DNA of 25,598 nt from M3007 sp964589365 (GCA_964589365.1 CAZPTQ010000062.1:1-25598), one strand, 5' to 3'; shown: positions 7,849-15,004, counted from the stretch's first letter. Numbers and translations are program-made. The notes: a model not told the origin generated them from the sequence alone.

Positions 7849-8529
7849 ATGAGCGAATTCATAAAAAAGTTCAAATCAGTTTTTGTAACAGAAGAAGCGG
7901 GTGGAGAACCTCAAAATGCAGGAAGCCAGCACCCAGCGGAAATGACTTCAGCCCCATCAAAGTCATCGCATTCCTCCACTGCACAGGCGGCAGCGGCTTC
8001 CTCAAGAGCTGGCTCTGTGAGCGATAAATTTGTAGAAGTACTTGCCTCTGCTTTGGAAAAAAACAATCAAGAGGGCTTTGATTATTTTGAATTCCGCCAA
8101 TCATTGAAAAACCTCGCCAAAATGCCCATGGATGAACAGACCCGATTTCAATCGGCTTATGCCATGGCACAAACAATGGGGGTTACTTCTGCCAAACTAA
8201 TTGACTCCGCCAAGCATTATTTGGAAGTGTTGAATGTTGAGCAAACGCGCTTCGCAGAAGCCCACGCCCAGCAAAAGGCCAAACTTATTGGCAACCGCGA
8301 AGAAGAGGCCAAGAACATCGAGGCATCCATGCTCCAAAAGACTGAACAGATAAAACAACTCACCCAAGAGATAGAACAAAACCGCCACCAAAGTGAGCAA
8401 ATCCGCAAGGAAATCAGCGAAAGCACGGTGAAAGTTGAATCAACAAAGGCTGATTTTGAAACGACTTTTGCCAGTGTGGTTGCGCAGATTCAAGACGACA
8501 TGGCAAAAATTCAGCAACATCTTAAATGA
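7849..8529 (+). CDS. Coiled-coil protein of unknown function
   Basis: A soluble 226-aa protein with no signal peptide or TM segment. Residues 1-55 are a low-complexity Ser/Ala/Pro-rich tail after an MSEFIKKFKSVF opening. Residues 57-125 form a helical domain (KFVEVLASALEKNNQEGFDY ... RFQSAYAMAQTMG). From about 130 to 226 there is a long charged coiled coil (EQIKQLTQEIEQNRHQSEQI ... IRKEISESTVKVESTKADF). I chose the ATG at 7849 because the upstream in-frame extension from 7786 encodes the repeated TTTCACC leader. The next gene, 66 bases downstream, is a membrane protein with a PspA-like helical region, so the pair probably acts together at the membrane. I do not recognise a named family. Confidence 0.75.
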   Translation: MSEFIKKFKSVFVTEEAGGEPQNAGSQHPAEMTSAPSKSSHSSTAQAAAASSRAGSVSDKFVEVLASALEKNNQEGFDYFEFRQSLKNLAKMPMDEQTRFQSAYAMAQTMGVTSAKLIDSAKHYLEVLNVEQTRFAEAHAQQKAKLIGNREEEAKNIEASMLQKTEQIKQLTQEIEQNRHQSEQIRKEISESTVKVESTKADFETTFASVVAQIQDDMAKIQQHLK

Positions 8530-8542
8530 AATTGGGAAATTG

Positions 8543-8567
8543 GGATATTTTGATATTGCCAATATCC
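8543..8567. promoter_or_regulatory. Small inverted repeat upstream of the PspA-like gene
   Basis: GGATATT (8543-8549) pairs with AATATCC (8561-8567), and GATATT (8552-8557) can pair with AATATC (8561-8566) instead. The two overlapping pairings lie in the 66-base gap between two co-directional genes. Operator or mRNA-processing hairpin are both possible. Confidence 0.3.
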
Positions 8568-8595
8568 ACATCTAAACAATTCAACAAACGGAAAT

Positions 8596-9627
8596 ATGAC
8601 AGACATGCAACCTATGAAACCCAAGAATTTTTGGGAACGCCCCGAAGGTCTCACCGGAGGATTATTTATGGCGGCTATTTTGCTCGGAGGCGGTTATTTG
8701 CTTTATCAAGCCTTGCCGACCCTCATCACTTTGGCTTCCAATACGCTTTACTTAGCAGGCCTTTTGGCTGCGCTGGCTGCGGTCGTTTACATGGTGCTCG
8801 ACCCTAAGATGCGCAACTTGGTTTGGTACATCTACAAGTCCATTATGCGCGCAATCACAGGCGTTTTCGTTCAAATTGATCCAATTGGTATCCTCAAAAG
8901 TTACATCGAGGATTTGAAGGACAACCTTGGTAAAATGAACAGTCAGATCAGCAACCTCAAAGGTCAGATGTACAAATTGGGCGAAATGATCAAGCAAAAC
9001 AACGCCAACATTAAGAACAACCTCAACCTTGCTGGTAAAGCAAAGGAAACCGGACGCGAAGCATTGATGGTGCTGCAAGCCCGCAAAGCAGGGCGTTTAC
9101 AAGATTCCAATGTGAAACTTGAAGACCTCTACAAGCGCATGGAAGTTCTCTATCGTGTGTTGGTTAAAATGTATGAGAACTCCGAAATCATGCTCGAAGA
9201 CCTTAGTGACCAAGTGGTTGTAAAAGAACAAGAGTATAAAGCGATCAAGGCCAGCCACTCGGCTATGCGTTCCGCAATGAACATTCTGAGTGGCAATTCT
9301 GACAAAAAGTACATGTACGATATGGCACTTGAAGCCATGGCTGATGACGTGGGTCAAAAAGTGGGTGAAATGGAGCGTTTCATGGACATGTCCAAAAACT
9401 TCATGGACGGAATTGACCTCCAAAATGGCGTATTTGAAGAAGAGGGACTTGCCATGCTCGACAAGTGGGAAAAAGAAGGGGTTTCGTTCCTGCTTGGTGG
9501 AGATAAAAAGAAAATTATGGCAAAGGCCAACAGTCCCGCCGAAACCCTCGACCTCAACGCACCCCACGCTATGCCCAGCAAAGCAGAGCGCGGCGGTAAC
9601 CAGTATGATTCATTTTTTGAGAGCTAG
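8596..9627 (+). CDS. Membrane protein with PspA/ESCRT-III-like helical domain
   Basis: A 343-aa protein with two N-terminal hydrophobic helices (about 21-40 and 48-68: GLFMAAILLGGGYLLYQA and LYLAGLLAALAAVVYMVL) followed by a long, almost wholly helical region (about 95-290). That region, IDPIGILKSYIEDLKDNLGK ... EALMVLQARKAGRLQDS ... DLSDQVVVKEQEYKAIKASH, has the heptad character, the Ala/Arg/Lys-rich middle helix and the length of PspA/Vipp1 proteins, which polymerise on stressed membranes. The family assignment is by pattern and could be wrong; unlike PspA it is anchored by true TM helices. It follows a soluble coiled-coil protein and precedes a thiolase by two bases. Confidence 0.65.
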   Translation: MTDMQPMKPKNFWERPEGLTGGLFMAAILLGGGYLLYQALPTLITLASNTLYLAGLLAALAAVVYMVLDPKMRNLVWYIYKSIMRAITGVFVQIDPIGILKSYIEDLKDNLGKMNSQISNLKGQMYKLGEMIKQNNANIKNNLNLAGKAKETGREALMVLQARKAGRLQDSNVKLEDLYKRMEVLYRVLVKMYENSEIMLEDLSDQVVVKEQEYKAIKASHSAMRSAMNILSGNSDKKYMYDMALEAMADDVGQKVGEMERFMDMSKNFMDGIDLQNGVFEEEGLAMLDKWEKEGVSFLLGGDKKKIMAKANSPAETLDLNAPHAMPSKAERGGNQYDSFFES

Positions 9628-9629
9628 TC

Positions 9630-10829
9630 ATGGCGTATATCATTGACGGCATTCGCAGCCCCATTGGCAACTTTGGTGGCATACTCGCTCCTATTCGCAC
9701 CGATGACCTGGCTGCTCATGTGCTTCAAAAACTGCTGGAAAGAAACCCAGGCCTCGACCCTGCGGCAATTTCAGATGTGATCCTGGGTTGCGCCAACCAA
9801 GCAGGCGAAGACAATCGGAACCTTGCCCGCATGGCCCTCTTGCTGGCAGGTTTGCCTATCACAGTTCCTGGCGAAACCGTCAACCGCCTCTGCGCCAGCG
9901 GAATGTCTGCTGTCATCCACGCGCAACGTGCAGTAGCAGCAGGTGATGGAGATATTTTCATTGCAGGAGGCGTGGAAGGAATGACTCGAGCGCCCTGGGT
10001 GATTGGCAAAACCAGCAAACCATTTGGTACGGACGCTCAGATGTTCGATTCAAGCTTTGGCTGGCGATTTGTCAACCCGAAAATGCAGGCGATGTATGGT
10101 ACCGACGCAATGGGTATGACTGCTGAAAATCTGGTGGAGCAGCATAGCATCAGCCGGGAAGATCAGGACCAGTTCGCATTTTGGAGTCAACAAAAAGCCG
10201 CTCGTGCTCGCGCCGATGGGATATTGACAGAAGAAATAGCACCTATTTCCGTCCTTAAAGGAAAGAGCGAAACCACCCTCGTAGCGCACGACGAATTTAT
10301 TAAGCCCGATACCACTTTAGAGGTGTTGGCAAAACTGAGACCCGCCTTCAAAAAGGATGGATCGGTGACTGCGGGCAATGCCTCTGGCTTGAACGACGGC
10401 GCAGCAGCTTTGCTAATTGCTTCTGAAAATGGATTGAAAATCAATAGTTTAAAGCCGATTGCCCGCATCGTAAGTTCCGCAGTAGTCGGCGTAGAACCAC
10501 GCATCATGGGCATCGGGCCTGTTACGGCCTCTCGCAAAGCCCTTGAAAAAGCAGCGCTTTCGCTGGAACAAATGGATGTCTTGGAACTCAATGAAGCCTT
10601 TGCCGCTCAAGTGCTAGCCTGCACCCGTACGCTCGGCATTGCCGACAATGATCCCCGATTAAACCCGAACGGCGGAGCCATTGCACTTGGCCATCCCTTG
10701 GGCATGAGCGGAGCGCGCATCATCCTGTCTGCTGCCCGCGAACTGCAGCGAAATGGCAAGCGATACGCACTTTGTACGATGTGTATTGGGGTAGGGCAGG
10801 GATATGCGGTGGTCTTAGAGCGGGTTTGA
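9630..10829 (+). CDS. Acetyl-CoA acyltransferase, 3-oxoadipyl-CoA thiolase type
   Basis: Thiolase cleaving a 3-oxoacyl-CoA with CoA, releasing acetyl-CoA. At 399 aa it has the usual length. The nucleophilic Cys88 lies in NRLCASGM, the active-site His in GGAIALGHPLGMSG and the second Cys in CTMCIGVGQG. The segment SSFGWRFVNPKMQAMYGTDA is characteristic of the PcaF/PaaJ (3-oxoadipyl-CoA thiolase) subgroup that ends phenylacetate and beta-ketoadipate catabolism, but no other genes of those pathways are in the window, so the substrate is uncertain. Its ATG lies two bases after the preceding stop codon, so it is co-transcribed with the PspA-like membrane protein, an unexpected partner. A perfect palindrome follows the gene. 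Confidence 0.93.
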   Translation: MAYIIDGIRSPIGNFGGILAPIRTDDLAAHVLQKLLERNPGLDPAAISDVILGCANQAGEDNRNLARMALLLAGLPITVPGETVNRLCASGMSAVIHAQRAVAAGDGDIFIAGGVEGMTRAPWVIGKTSKPFGTDAQMFDSSFGWRFVNPKMQAMYGTDAMGMTAENLVEQHSISREDQDQFAFWSQQKAARARADGILTEEIAPISVLKGKSETTLVAHDEFIKPDTTLEVLAKLRPAFKKDGSVTAGNASGLNDGAAALLIASENGLKINSLKPIARIVSSAVVGVEPRIMGIGPVTASRKALEKAALSLEQMDVLELNEAFAAQVLACTRTLGIADNDPRLNPNGGAIALGHPLGMSGARIILSAARELQRNGKRYALCTMCIGVGQGYAVVLERV

Positions 10830-10852
10830 GTACGTTCCAAGTACGAGGATTT

Positions 10853-10918
10853 GTTTCACGCAACGGCGCAACGTTATGTGAATCAAGCAGGTAAAAACGT
10901 TGCGCCGTTGCGTGAAAC
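10853..10918. terminator. Perfect 23-bp inverted repeat between convergent genes
   Basis: Bases 10853-10875 are the exact reverse complement of 10896-10918, with a 20-base loop. It sits 23 bases after the thiolase stop and ends at the base directly before the stop codon (10919-10921) of the convergent cytochrome c gene. Both arms contain CAACGGCGCAACG or its complement. The placement suits a bidirectional terminator, but neither side has a T-run of terminator quality. Confidence 0.75.
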
Positions 10919-11308
10919 TCACTTACAGTCTTTCAATGCAGTAGTCACTTCCTCAAAAGTCATCGGTGGTTGATCATTCCCCCAACTCTGGAGCACAAAA
11001 TTGACGACGTTTGCGATTTGAATGTCATTGAGTTTGTCGTTGCCTAACATTTGTTCGGCATAGATTTTTCCGTTTACCACGATGGTGTCTTTTAGCCCAT
11101 AACGGATCATGCAGGAAAGGCGTTCGCGGTTGGCTGACAGATAATCAGAGCCTTTCAAGGGAGGAATCAGCGCTCCCAATCCCTCGCCACCATCCATGTG
11201 ACAATTGGCGCAGTGTGTTTTGTAGAGCCGCTCTCCCATTTGGTAGGGTTGTTGTTCGCAGGAAAAGAGGAAAAACGAAAGTAGAAGCGCGAAGAGATTT
11301 TTTTGCAC
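10919..11308 (-). CDS. Lipoprotein c-type cytochrome
   Basis: A 129-aa mono-haem cytochrome c. The signal sequence MQKNLFALLLSFFLFSC ends in a lipobox with Cys17, so the protein is a lipid-anchored electron carrier outside the cytoplasm. The haem-binding motif is CANCH at 33-37 and the probable axial methionine is Met88 in AEQMLG. The rest (GLGALIPPLKGSDYL ... LNDIQIANVVNFVLQSW) is the class I cytochrome fold seen in short cytochrome c lipoproteins of Bacteroidetes. It starts 44 bases after the tsaD stop on the same strand, so it may be co-transcribed with tsaD; no functional link between the two is obvious. The redox partner is unknown. Confidence 0.9.
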   Translation of the reverse strand: MQKNLFALLLSFFLFSCEQQPYQMGERLYKTHCANCHMDGGEGLGALIPPLKGSDYLSANRERLSCMIRYGLKDTIVVNGKIYAEQMLGNDKLNDIQIANVVNFVLQSWGNDQPPMTFEEVTTALKDCK

Positions 11309-11352
11309 AGGAGTTTTTTTATCAATTTGAAAATCAATCTTTTAGCATTGGT

Positions 11353-12345
11353 TTATTGCCTTGCAAAGGGCGCAATATCCTGCTCACAAAACTCCCCGGC
11401 CAAAAATTTGTAATAAGCGGTCACACCGATCATCCCAGCATTGTCTGTACAATACTGAAAAGCAGGGATGTATGTGTTCCAGCCCTCTTTCTTGCCCCAA
11501 TCTTCAAGTGCGCTGCGGAGGCCTGAGTTAGCACTTACACCGCCAGCTATGGCAATCTCGCGGATACCCGTTTCCTTGGCTGCCTTTTGAAGTTTTTTCA
11601 TAAGTGTGCTCACGATGATTGTTTGAATTGAAGCACAGAGGTCGTTCAAATTTTCGGCAATGAAGTTCGGATTGGATGATGTTTCTTTCTTCAAGAAATA
11701 TAAAATACTGGTTTTCAAGCCACTAAAACTAAAGTTCAGTCCTGATATTGCGGATTCTGGGAAAGGGAATCGAGCCTGACCATCGCGTGCTAATTTGTCA
11801 ACGAGCGGACCGGCAGGGTAGCCCAGACCAAGTAGTTTGCCCGACTTGTCGAAGGCTTCGCCAGCTGCGTCATCCAATGTTTGCCCCAGTATTTCCATGT
11901 CCATGAAATCACGCACCAATACGATTTGCGTATGGCCGCCGCTCACAGTGAGGCAGAGAAATGGGAACCTGGGCTTTGGGTCTTCTGCAAAATGCGCCAA
12001 CACGTGCGCCTGCATGTGGTTCACTTCTATTAAGGGCAAGTTGTAACTCAGCGCGAACGCCTTAGCAAACGAGGTACCCACCAGCAACGAACCCAATAAG
12101 CCAGGCCCGCGCGTGAACGCCACAGCCTGGATGTCGGTTTTTGCTACGCCTGCTTTTTTAAGTGCGAGGTCCACCACCGGGATAATATTCAGCTGATGCG
12201 CCCGTGAGGCCACCTCCGGCACCACACCACCATACAATCGGTGTGCTTCCTGGTTGGCCACGCAATTTGAGAGCACGATACCATCGCGCACTATGGCAGC
12301 TGAGGTGTCGTCACAAGAAGATTCGATCGCAAGTATAATGGCCAT
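11353..12345 (-). CDS. tsaD: tRNA N6-threonylcarbamoyladenosine (t6A) transferase TsaD
   Basis: Transfers the threonylcarbamoyl group from TC-AMP to A37 of ANN-decoding tRNAs, acting with TsaB and TsaE in the cytosol. The product is 330 aa, the normal length. The Kae1/TsaD signatures are present: AIESSCDDTSAA at the N-terminus, metal ligands His110 and His114 in NHMQAHVLAH, the SGGHT loop at 135-139, AGGVSANSGLR and the C-terminal metal Asp in CTDNAGMI. A TACTTTTG -7 box on the minus strand (12363-12356) ends 10 bases before the ATG, giving a very short leader. Divergent from bactofilin. Confidence 0.97.
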   Translation of the reverse strand: MAIILAIESSCDDTSAAIVRDGIVLSNCVANQEAHRLYGGVVPEVASRAHQLNIIPVVDLALKKAGVAKTDIQAVAFTRGPGLLGSLLVGTSFAKAFALSYNLPLIEVNHMQAHVLAHFAEDPKPRFPFLCLTVSGGHTQIVLVRDFMDMEILGQTLDDAAGEAFDKSGKLLGLGYPAGPLVDKLARDGQARFPFPESAISGLNFSFSGLKTSILYFLKKETSSNPNFIAENLNDLCASIQTIIVSTLMKKLQKAAKETGIREIAIAGGVSANSGLRSALEDWGKKEGWNTYIPAFQYCTDNAGMIGVTAYYKFLAGEFCEQDIAPFARQ

Positions 12346-12355
12346 AATTTGACGG

Positions 12356-12363
12356 CAAAAGTA
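12356..12363 (-). promoter_or_regulatory. -7 box (TACTTTTG) of tsaD
   Basis: The minus strand reads TACTTTTG ten bases before the tsaD ATG. Normal spacing would place the transcript start near 12351, leaving a leader of about five bases. Confidence 0.5.
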
Positions 12364-12393
12364 GCGTTGAATGGGATGATTTTGGCACGATTC

Positions 12394-12423
12394 TTTGTAT
12401 GGTGTAGGTGCCTTCGATTTTTG
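12394..12423 (+). promoter_or_regulatory. Promoter of the bactofilin gene
   Basis: TTTG at 12394-12397 is followed after 18 bases by GATTTTTG (12416-12423), one mismatch from TAnnTTTG. The spacing fits the Bacteroidetes -33/-7 pair and is the best two-part promoter I found in the window. The expected transcript start is near 12428, giving a leader of about 70 bases. Confidence 0.5.
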
Positions 12424-12447
12424 TAATCCAACTGTTCAATCAACCAG

Positions 12448-12463
12448 ATTGCCGTAAGGCAAT
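12448..12463 (+). promoter_or_regulatory. Leader hairpin with GTAA tetraloop
   Basis: ATTGCC (12448-12453) and GGCAAT (12458-12463) form a perfect 6-bp stem closed by GTAA, a GNRA-type tetraloop, in the bactofilin leader 34 bases before the ATG. It may stabilise the mRNA; no regulatory partner is apparent. Confidence 0.4.
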
Positions 12464-12496
12464 AAAATCATTAATTCAGTCAAACCAATCAAAATC

Positions 12497-12928
12497 ATGT
12501 TCGGTTCAAGTACAAAAGACTCAAAATCAACCAGCTCTACGCTTGCTACCCTTGGCGACAAAGACAGCGCGGCCACTACGGTCATTGCCAAAGGCACGAC
12601 GATTGAAGGCAAATTTGCCTGCGGCGAAAATGTCCGCCTTGATGGAGCCATACACGGAGAAGTGAAGGTTGATAAACGCTTCGTGATGGGCGACGGCAGT
12701 TATGTACAGGGCAATATCGTGGCCTTAACAGCAACCATCAAAGGCAAAATAAAGGGCGATATACAAGTAAAAGAGGCCTTGCATTTGATGGATTCAGCCA
12801 TTATTGATGGCAATATCATTGCGAGAACGATGGTAGTGGACGAGGGTGCGCGATACAATGGCTCCTGCCGTATTGGAGCAGCAGTGGCCCCACCGGCGCC
12901 TGCAACAACGGCAGCAACGAAAGATTGA
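12497..12928 (+). CDS. Bactofilin (polymer-forming cytoskeletal protein)
   Basis: A 143-aa bactofilin, a cytoskeletal protein that polymerises without nucleotide and scaffolds cell-wall or membrane complexes from the cytoplasmic side. The core (about 28-125) is a right-handed beta-helix built from short hydrophobic/glycine turns: TVIAKGTTIEGKFACGE, VRLDGAIHGEVKVDKRFVMG, SYVQGNIVALTATIKGKIKG, IIDGNIIARTMVVDEGARYN. The N-terminal Ser/Thr-rich tail and the C-terminal Ala/Pro-rich tail are typical disordered flanks. It has its own promoter-like element and is followed by a terminator-like hairpin. Confidence 0.93.
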   Translation: MFGSSTKDSKSTSSTLATLGDKDSAATTVIAKGTTIEGKFACGENVRLDGAIHGEVKVDKRFVMGDGSYVQGNIVALTATIKGKIKGDIQVKEALHLMDSAIIDGNIIARTMVVDEGARYNGSCRIGAAVAPPAPATTAATKD

Positions 12929-12951
12929 CTTTCAGATCGCCTACAGGCAAC

Positions 12952-13014
12952 AAAAGGCCGGAAATTTGAAACGGTTGCGCATCTTTGCCACTGGTTTCGG
13001 GTTTCCGGCCTTTT
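12952..13014 (+). terminator. Terminator of bactofilin: 13-bp stem plus T-rich tail
   Basis: AAAAGGCCGGAAA (12952-12964) is the exact reverse complement of TTTCCGGCCTTTT (13002-13014), and the plus strand continues T-rich (TTTTTATT). The 37-base loop is long and contains a promoter-like CATCTTTG (12980-12987). The T-tail ends directly before the next ATG at 13020. Confidence 0.7.
12980..12987 (+). promoter_or_regulatory. Candidate -7 box (CATCTTTG) within the terminator loop
   Basis: CATCTTTG differs from TAnnTTTG only in its first base. The expected start near 12992 would make transcripts of the next gene begin inside the loop, lacking the left arm of the hairpin. No clear -33 element at normal spacing. 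Confidence 0.35.
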
Positions 13015-13019
13015 TATTA

Positions 13020-13853
13020 ATGCCCGTTTTTTCTTTTCAATCCGAATTATTGACCCCTCAAATAGCGGCTTCCAGCGCATTGCGCATGGTGGTTGGGCTA
13101 CAAGGCGTATCCCTGCTGGTAAAAAATAACAGTAAAATTCTGGCTTTGAAATCCTGGCAGATTTCCGGTACAGACAAGGGTTTTCAATCTGTTGACTCGG
13201 AATTGCGCCGAATATTTGGCTCAGAACAATTGCTTGAATTGCCTTTCGACTCGAAGATTTGCGCCTTGTCCAGTCCCGCGTCCACGTTGGTGCCACGCCG
13301 TCTTTTTCACAAACAAAATTTAGGGCAATACTTCAAATTGCTCTTGCGAACAGAAGGCGAGCGCACTTACGGTTTTGAAAAACTGGAAGAATTTGATTGC
13401 TATTTTGTCTGGGCGGCTGAATCAGGCTTGGCAAATCTATGTGGGCAATATTTTTCAGGTGAAAACATCCGTCACCTTGCGGCCCCGTTACTCGTGGCTT
13501 TTCAGCGCTTGGCGCCAGAAGAGGGTTATGCAGTGTTTGCCAATTTACGCGGACAGAAACTCCAGATAGCGGTGTTTGAGCGGAAAAACCTGGTCTATTT
13601 CAATGCGTTCGATTTCACAAAACCGGCTGATTTGCTCTATTTTATCTTGCTTGCCTACAAGCAATTCGATCTTAGCCCGCTAGAAATCCCGCTTACACTG
13701 AGCGGGACAATGCTTGAAGATTCCGATATCTTTCGGTTGTTACTGCGCTACGTTCGCCCAATGCGCTTTCCTCCTTTGCCCGAAGGGTTTCAGTGGCCTG
13801 ATGAGGCGAAAGCACTACCATCGCATTATTGGTTTGACCTTGCGACAGTGTAA
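13020..13853 (+). CDS. DUF3822 family protein
   Basis: A 277-aa cytosolic protein of a family conserved in Bacteroidetes directly upstream of rsmD, as here. The visible sequence has two actin/HSP70-like halves: a first with MRMVVGLQGVSLLVKNNSKI-type beta strands, a second with EEGYAVFANLRGQKLQIAVF ... NAFDFTKPADLLYFILLAYK and the near-terminal IPLTLSGTMLEDSDIFRLLL. No catalytic site is recognisable and the function is unknown. I chose the ATG at 13020, just after the bactofilin terminator; the frame is open back to 12846 but that part overlaps bactofilin and the terminator. Linkage to rsmD (66 bases downstream) suggests co-transcription. Confidence 0.8.
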   Translation: MPVFSFQSELLTPQIAASSALRMVVGLQGVSLLVKNNSKILALKSWQISGTDKGFQSVDSELRRIFGSEQLLELPFDSKICALSSPASTLVPRRLFHKQNLGQYFKLLLRTEGERTYGFEKLEEFDCYFVWAAESGLANLCGQYFSGENIRHLAAPLLVAFQRLAPEEGYAVFANLRGQKLQIAVFERKNLVYFNAFDFTKPADLLYFILLAYKQFDLSPLEIPLTLSGTMLEDSDIFRLLLRYVRPMRFPPLPEGFQWPDEAKALPSHYWFDLATV

Positions 13854-13919
13854 ACATGTGTTGCGGAATGCTGTTCCACCTTTACAAAAATTACCCAAAA
13901 AACGATCCGAGATACAGAT

Positions 13920-14483
13920 ATGAGAATAATTGGAGGAAAATTTAGAGGCAGACGCTTTGACCCGCCCGCCGACAAGTGGCCAACCCGCCCCACGATGGAT
14001 CAAGCCAAAGAGGCGCTGTTCAACATCCTAAACAATGTGCTGGATTTTGAAAATTCGCGGGTGCTTGATCTTTTTGGCGGTACTGGAAGCCACTCCTACG
14101 AGTTTGTTTCGAGGGGTTGCGAAGATGTGACGTATGTGGACAAATTTCCAGAGGCAGTACGCTTTGTACGTCAAACAGTACAAAAACTTGGCATCGAAGC
14201 TCAAATAAAAATCTTCCAGATGGACGTGTTCCGTTTTATCGAAAATGCCAGCGGACAATGGGACTACATTTTCGCCGGGCCACCTTATACGCTGCCGACG
14301 ATTGATACCTTGCCAGACCTCATTTTGGAAAAAAACCTGCTCCTGCCCGACGGGCTTTTTGTGATGGAGCACAATCCGCATCACGATTTCTCGAAGCACC
14401 CCAATCTTTCAGATGTGCGGAACTACGGAAAGACAATTTTCAGCTTTTTCAAGCCGACCGCTATTGCTGACACTTTAGGATGA
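13920..14483 (+). CDS. rsmD: 16S rRNA (guanine-N2)-methyltransferase RsmD, altered DPPY motif
   Basis: SAM-dependent methyltransferase expected to make m2G966 in 16S rRNA of the assembled small subunit. The 187-aa product begins MRIIGGKFRGRRFDPP and has the RsmD opening RPTMDQAKEALFNIL. SAM motif I reads VLDLFGGTGSHSYEF (48-62) where most RsmD proteins have LDLFAGTGSLGIEA. The catalytic (D/N)PP(Y/F) motif reads GPPY at 120-123, so the conserved acidic or amide residue is replaced by glycine. This could reduce activity or be a lineage variant. The gene overlaps the 3' end of the convergent small exported-protein gene by 23 bases. Confidence 0.88.
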   Translation: MRIIGGKFRGRRFDPPADKWPTRPTMDQAKEALFNILNNVLDFENSRVLDLFGGTGSHSYEFVSRGCEDVTYVDKFPEAVRFVRQTVQKLGIEAQIKIFQMDVFRFIENASGQWDYIFAGPPYTLPTIDTLPDLILEKNLLLPDGLFVMEHNPHHDFSKHPNLSDVRNYGKTIFSFFKPTAIADTLG

Positions 14484-14967
14484 TTGCCCCCGTTTTTATT
14501 TCGTTGCTTTCGTGACCGGCTCGGTCGCGGATTTTTATAAAATAGTGAAAGGTGTCGAATTGCATGGTATTTGGCACATCTTCGCAGGCAAGTTTGAAGC
14601 CGTCGGGGTCAATAAATATGCAGCACACTGTCGGGAGATTTATTGTTATTTCCCCAGAAATACCGTTGCCCGCACCCTGCGGCTCTACATAAGGCAATTG
14701 TAGGGGAGGCTTGGCGAACGAATCGCGGGAATCGCGGATAAAGACACTGGCAGTAGGGTCGGTTTCGGGATAACCCAGATCGCCGTCGCCGTCGGTGAAA
14801 GAAAACGTAACCGACAAAAAGTCTTCATTGCCCGTACCTTGCTGCAATAAATTTTTTGATAAGCCAATGTATTCAATCACTGGCTCTAACGGATAATCGG
14901 GCGGCTGTACACAGTATTGAAACACGAAAAACAGCGCGACAAAGGCTAAGGGAAACACTTTTTTCAT
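14461..14967 (-). CDS. Small exported protein, possible lipoprotein, unknown function
   Basis: A 168-aa protein with an export signal, MKKVFPLAFVALFFVFQYC. A Cys follows the hydrophobic stretch as in lipoproteins, but the residues before it (Phe-Gln-Tyr) do not make a good lipobox. The mature part contains VTFSFTDGDGDLGYPE, a calcium-type acidic loop, then FIRDSRDSF ... FHYFIKIRDRAGHESNEIKT, like beta-sandwich modules in Bacteroidetes surface proteins. I chose the ATG at 14967; an in-frame ATG at 15051 would bury the signal peptide. It is divergent from the LuxE-like gene with only 41 bases between starts, and overlaps rsmD at its 3' end by 23 bases. Function unknown. Confidence 0.75.
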   Translation of the reverse strand: MKKVFPLAFVALFFVFQYCVQPPDYPLEPVIEYIGLSKNLLQQGTGNEDFLSVTFSFTDGDGDLGYPETDPTASVFIRDSRDSFAKPPLQLPYVEPQGAGNGISGEITINLPTVCCIFIDPDGFKLACEDVPNTMQFDTFHYFIKIRDRAGHESNEIKTGAIILKCQQ

Positions 14968-14973
14968 AGCAAC

Positions 14974-14981
14974 TAATTTTG
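14974..14981 (+). promoter_or_regulatory. -7 box (TAATTTTG) of the LuxE-like gene
   Basis: Exact TAnnTTTG match, ending 27 bases before the ATG at 15009. Its last base is also the first base of a terminator-like hairpin, so transcription would start inside that hairpin. Confidence 0.5.
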
Positions 14982-15004
14982 CCCCAAAAGTTGGGCTTTT
15001 TTTT
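14981..15004 (+). terminator. Intrinsic-terminator-like hairpin directly before a start codon
   Basis: GCCCCAA (14981-14987) pairs with TTGGGC (14991-14996) with one bulged C and a three-base loop, and is followed by eight T bases (14997-15004). This is the most canonical intrinsic terminator shape in the window, yet it ends four bases before the ATG at 15009. It would stop readthrough from rsmD and transcripts antisense to the exported-protein gene, while transcripts from the box at 14974 would start inside it and escape. Confidence 0.6.

Noticed and set aside
9630..10829. Assigning the thiolase to a phenylacetate or beta-ketoadipate operon
   Set aside because: No paa or pca genes are in the window; only the PcaF/PaaJ-type segment supports the substrate, so the name is kept general.
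12700..13296. 198-aa minus-strand frame across bactofilin and the DUF3822 start
   Set aside because: It covers the opposite strand of two supported genes and a terminator; no domain seen.
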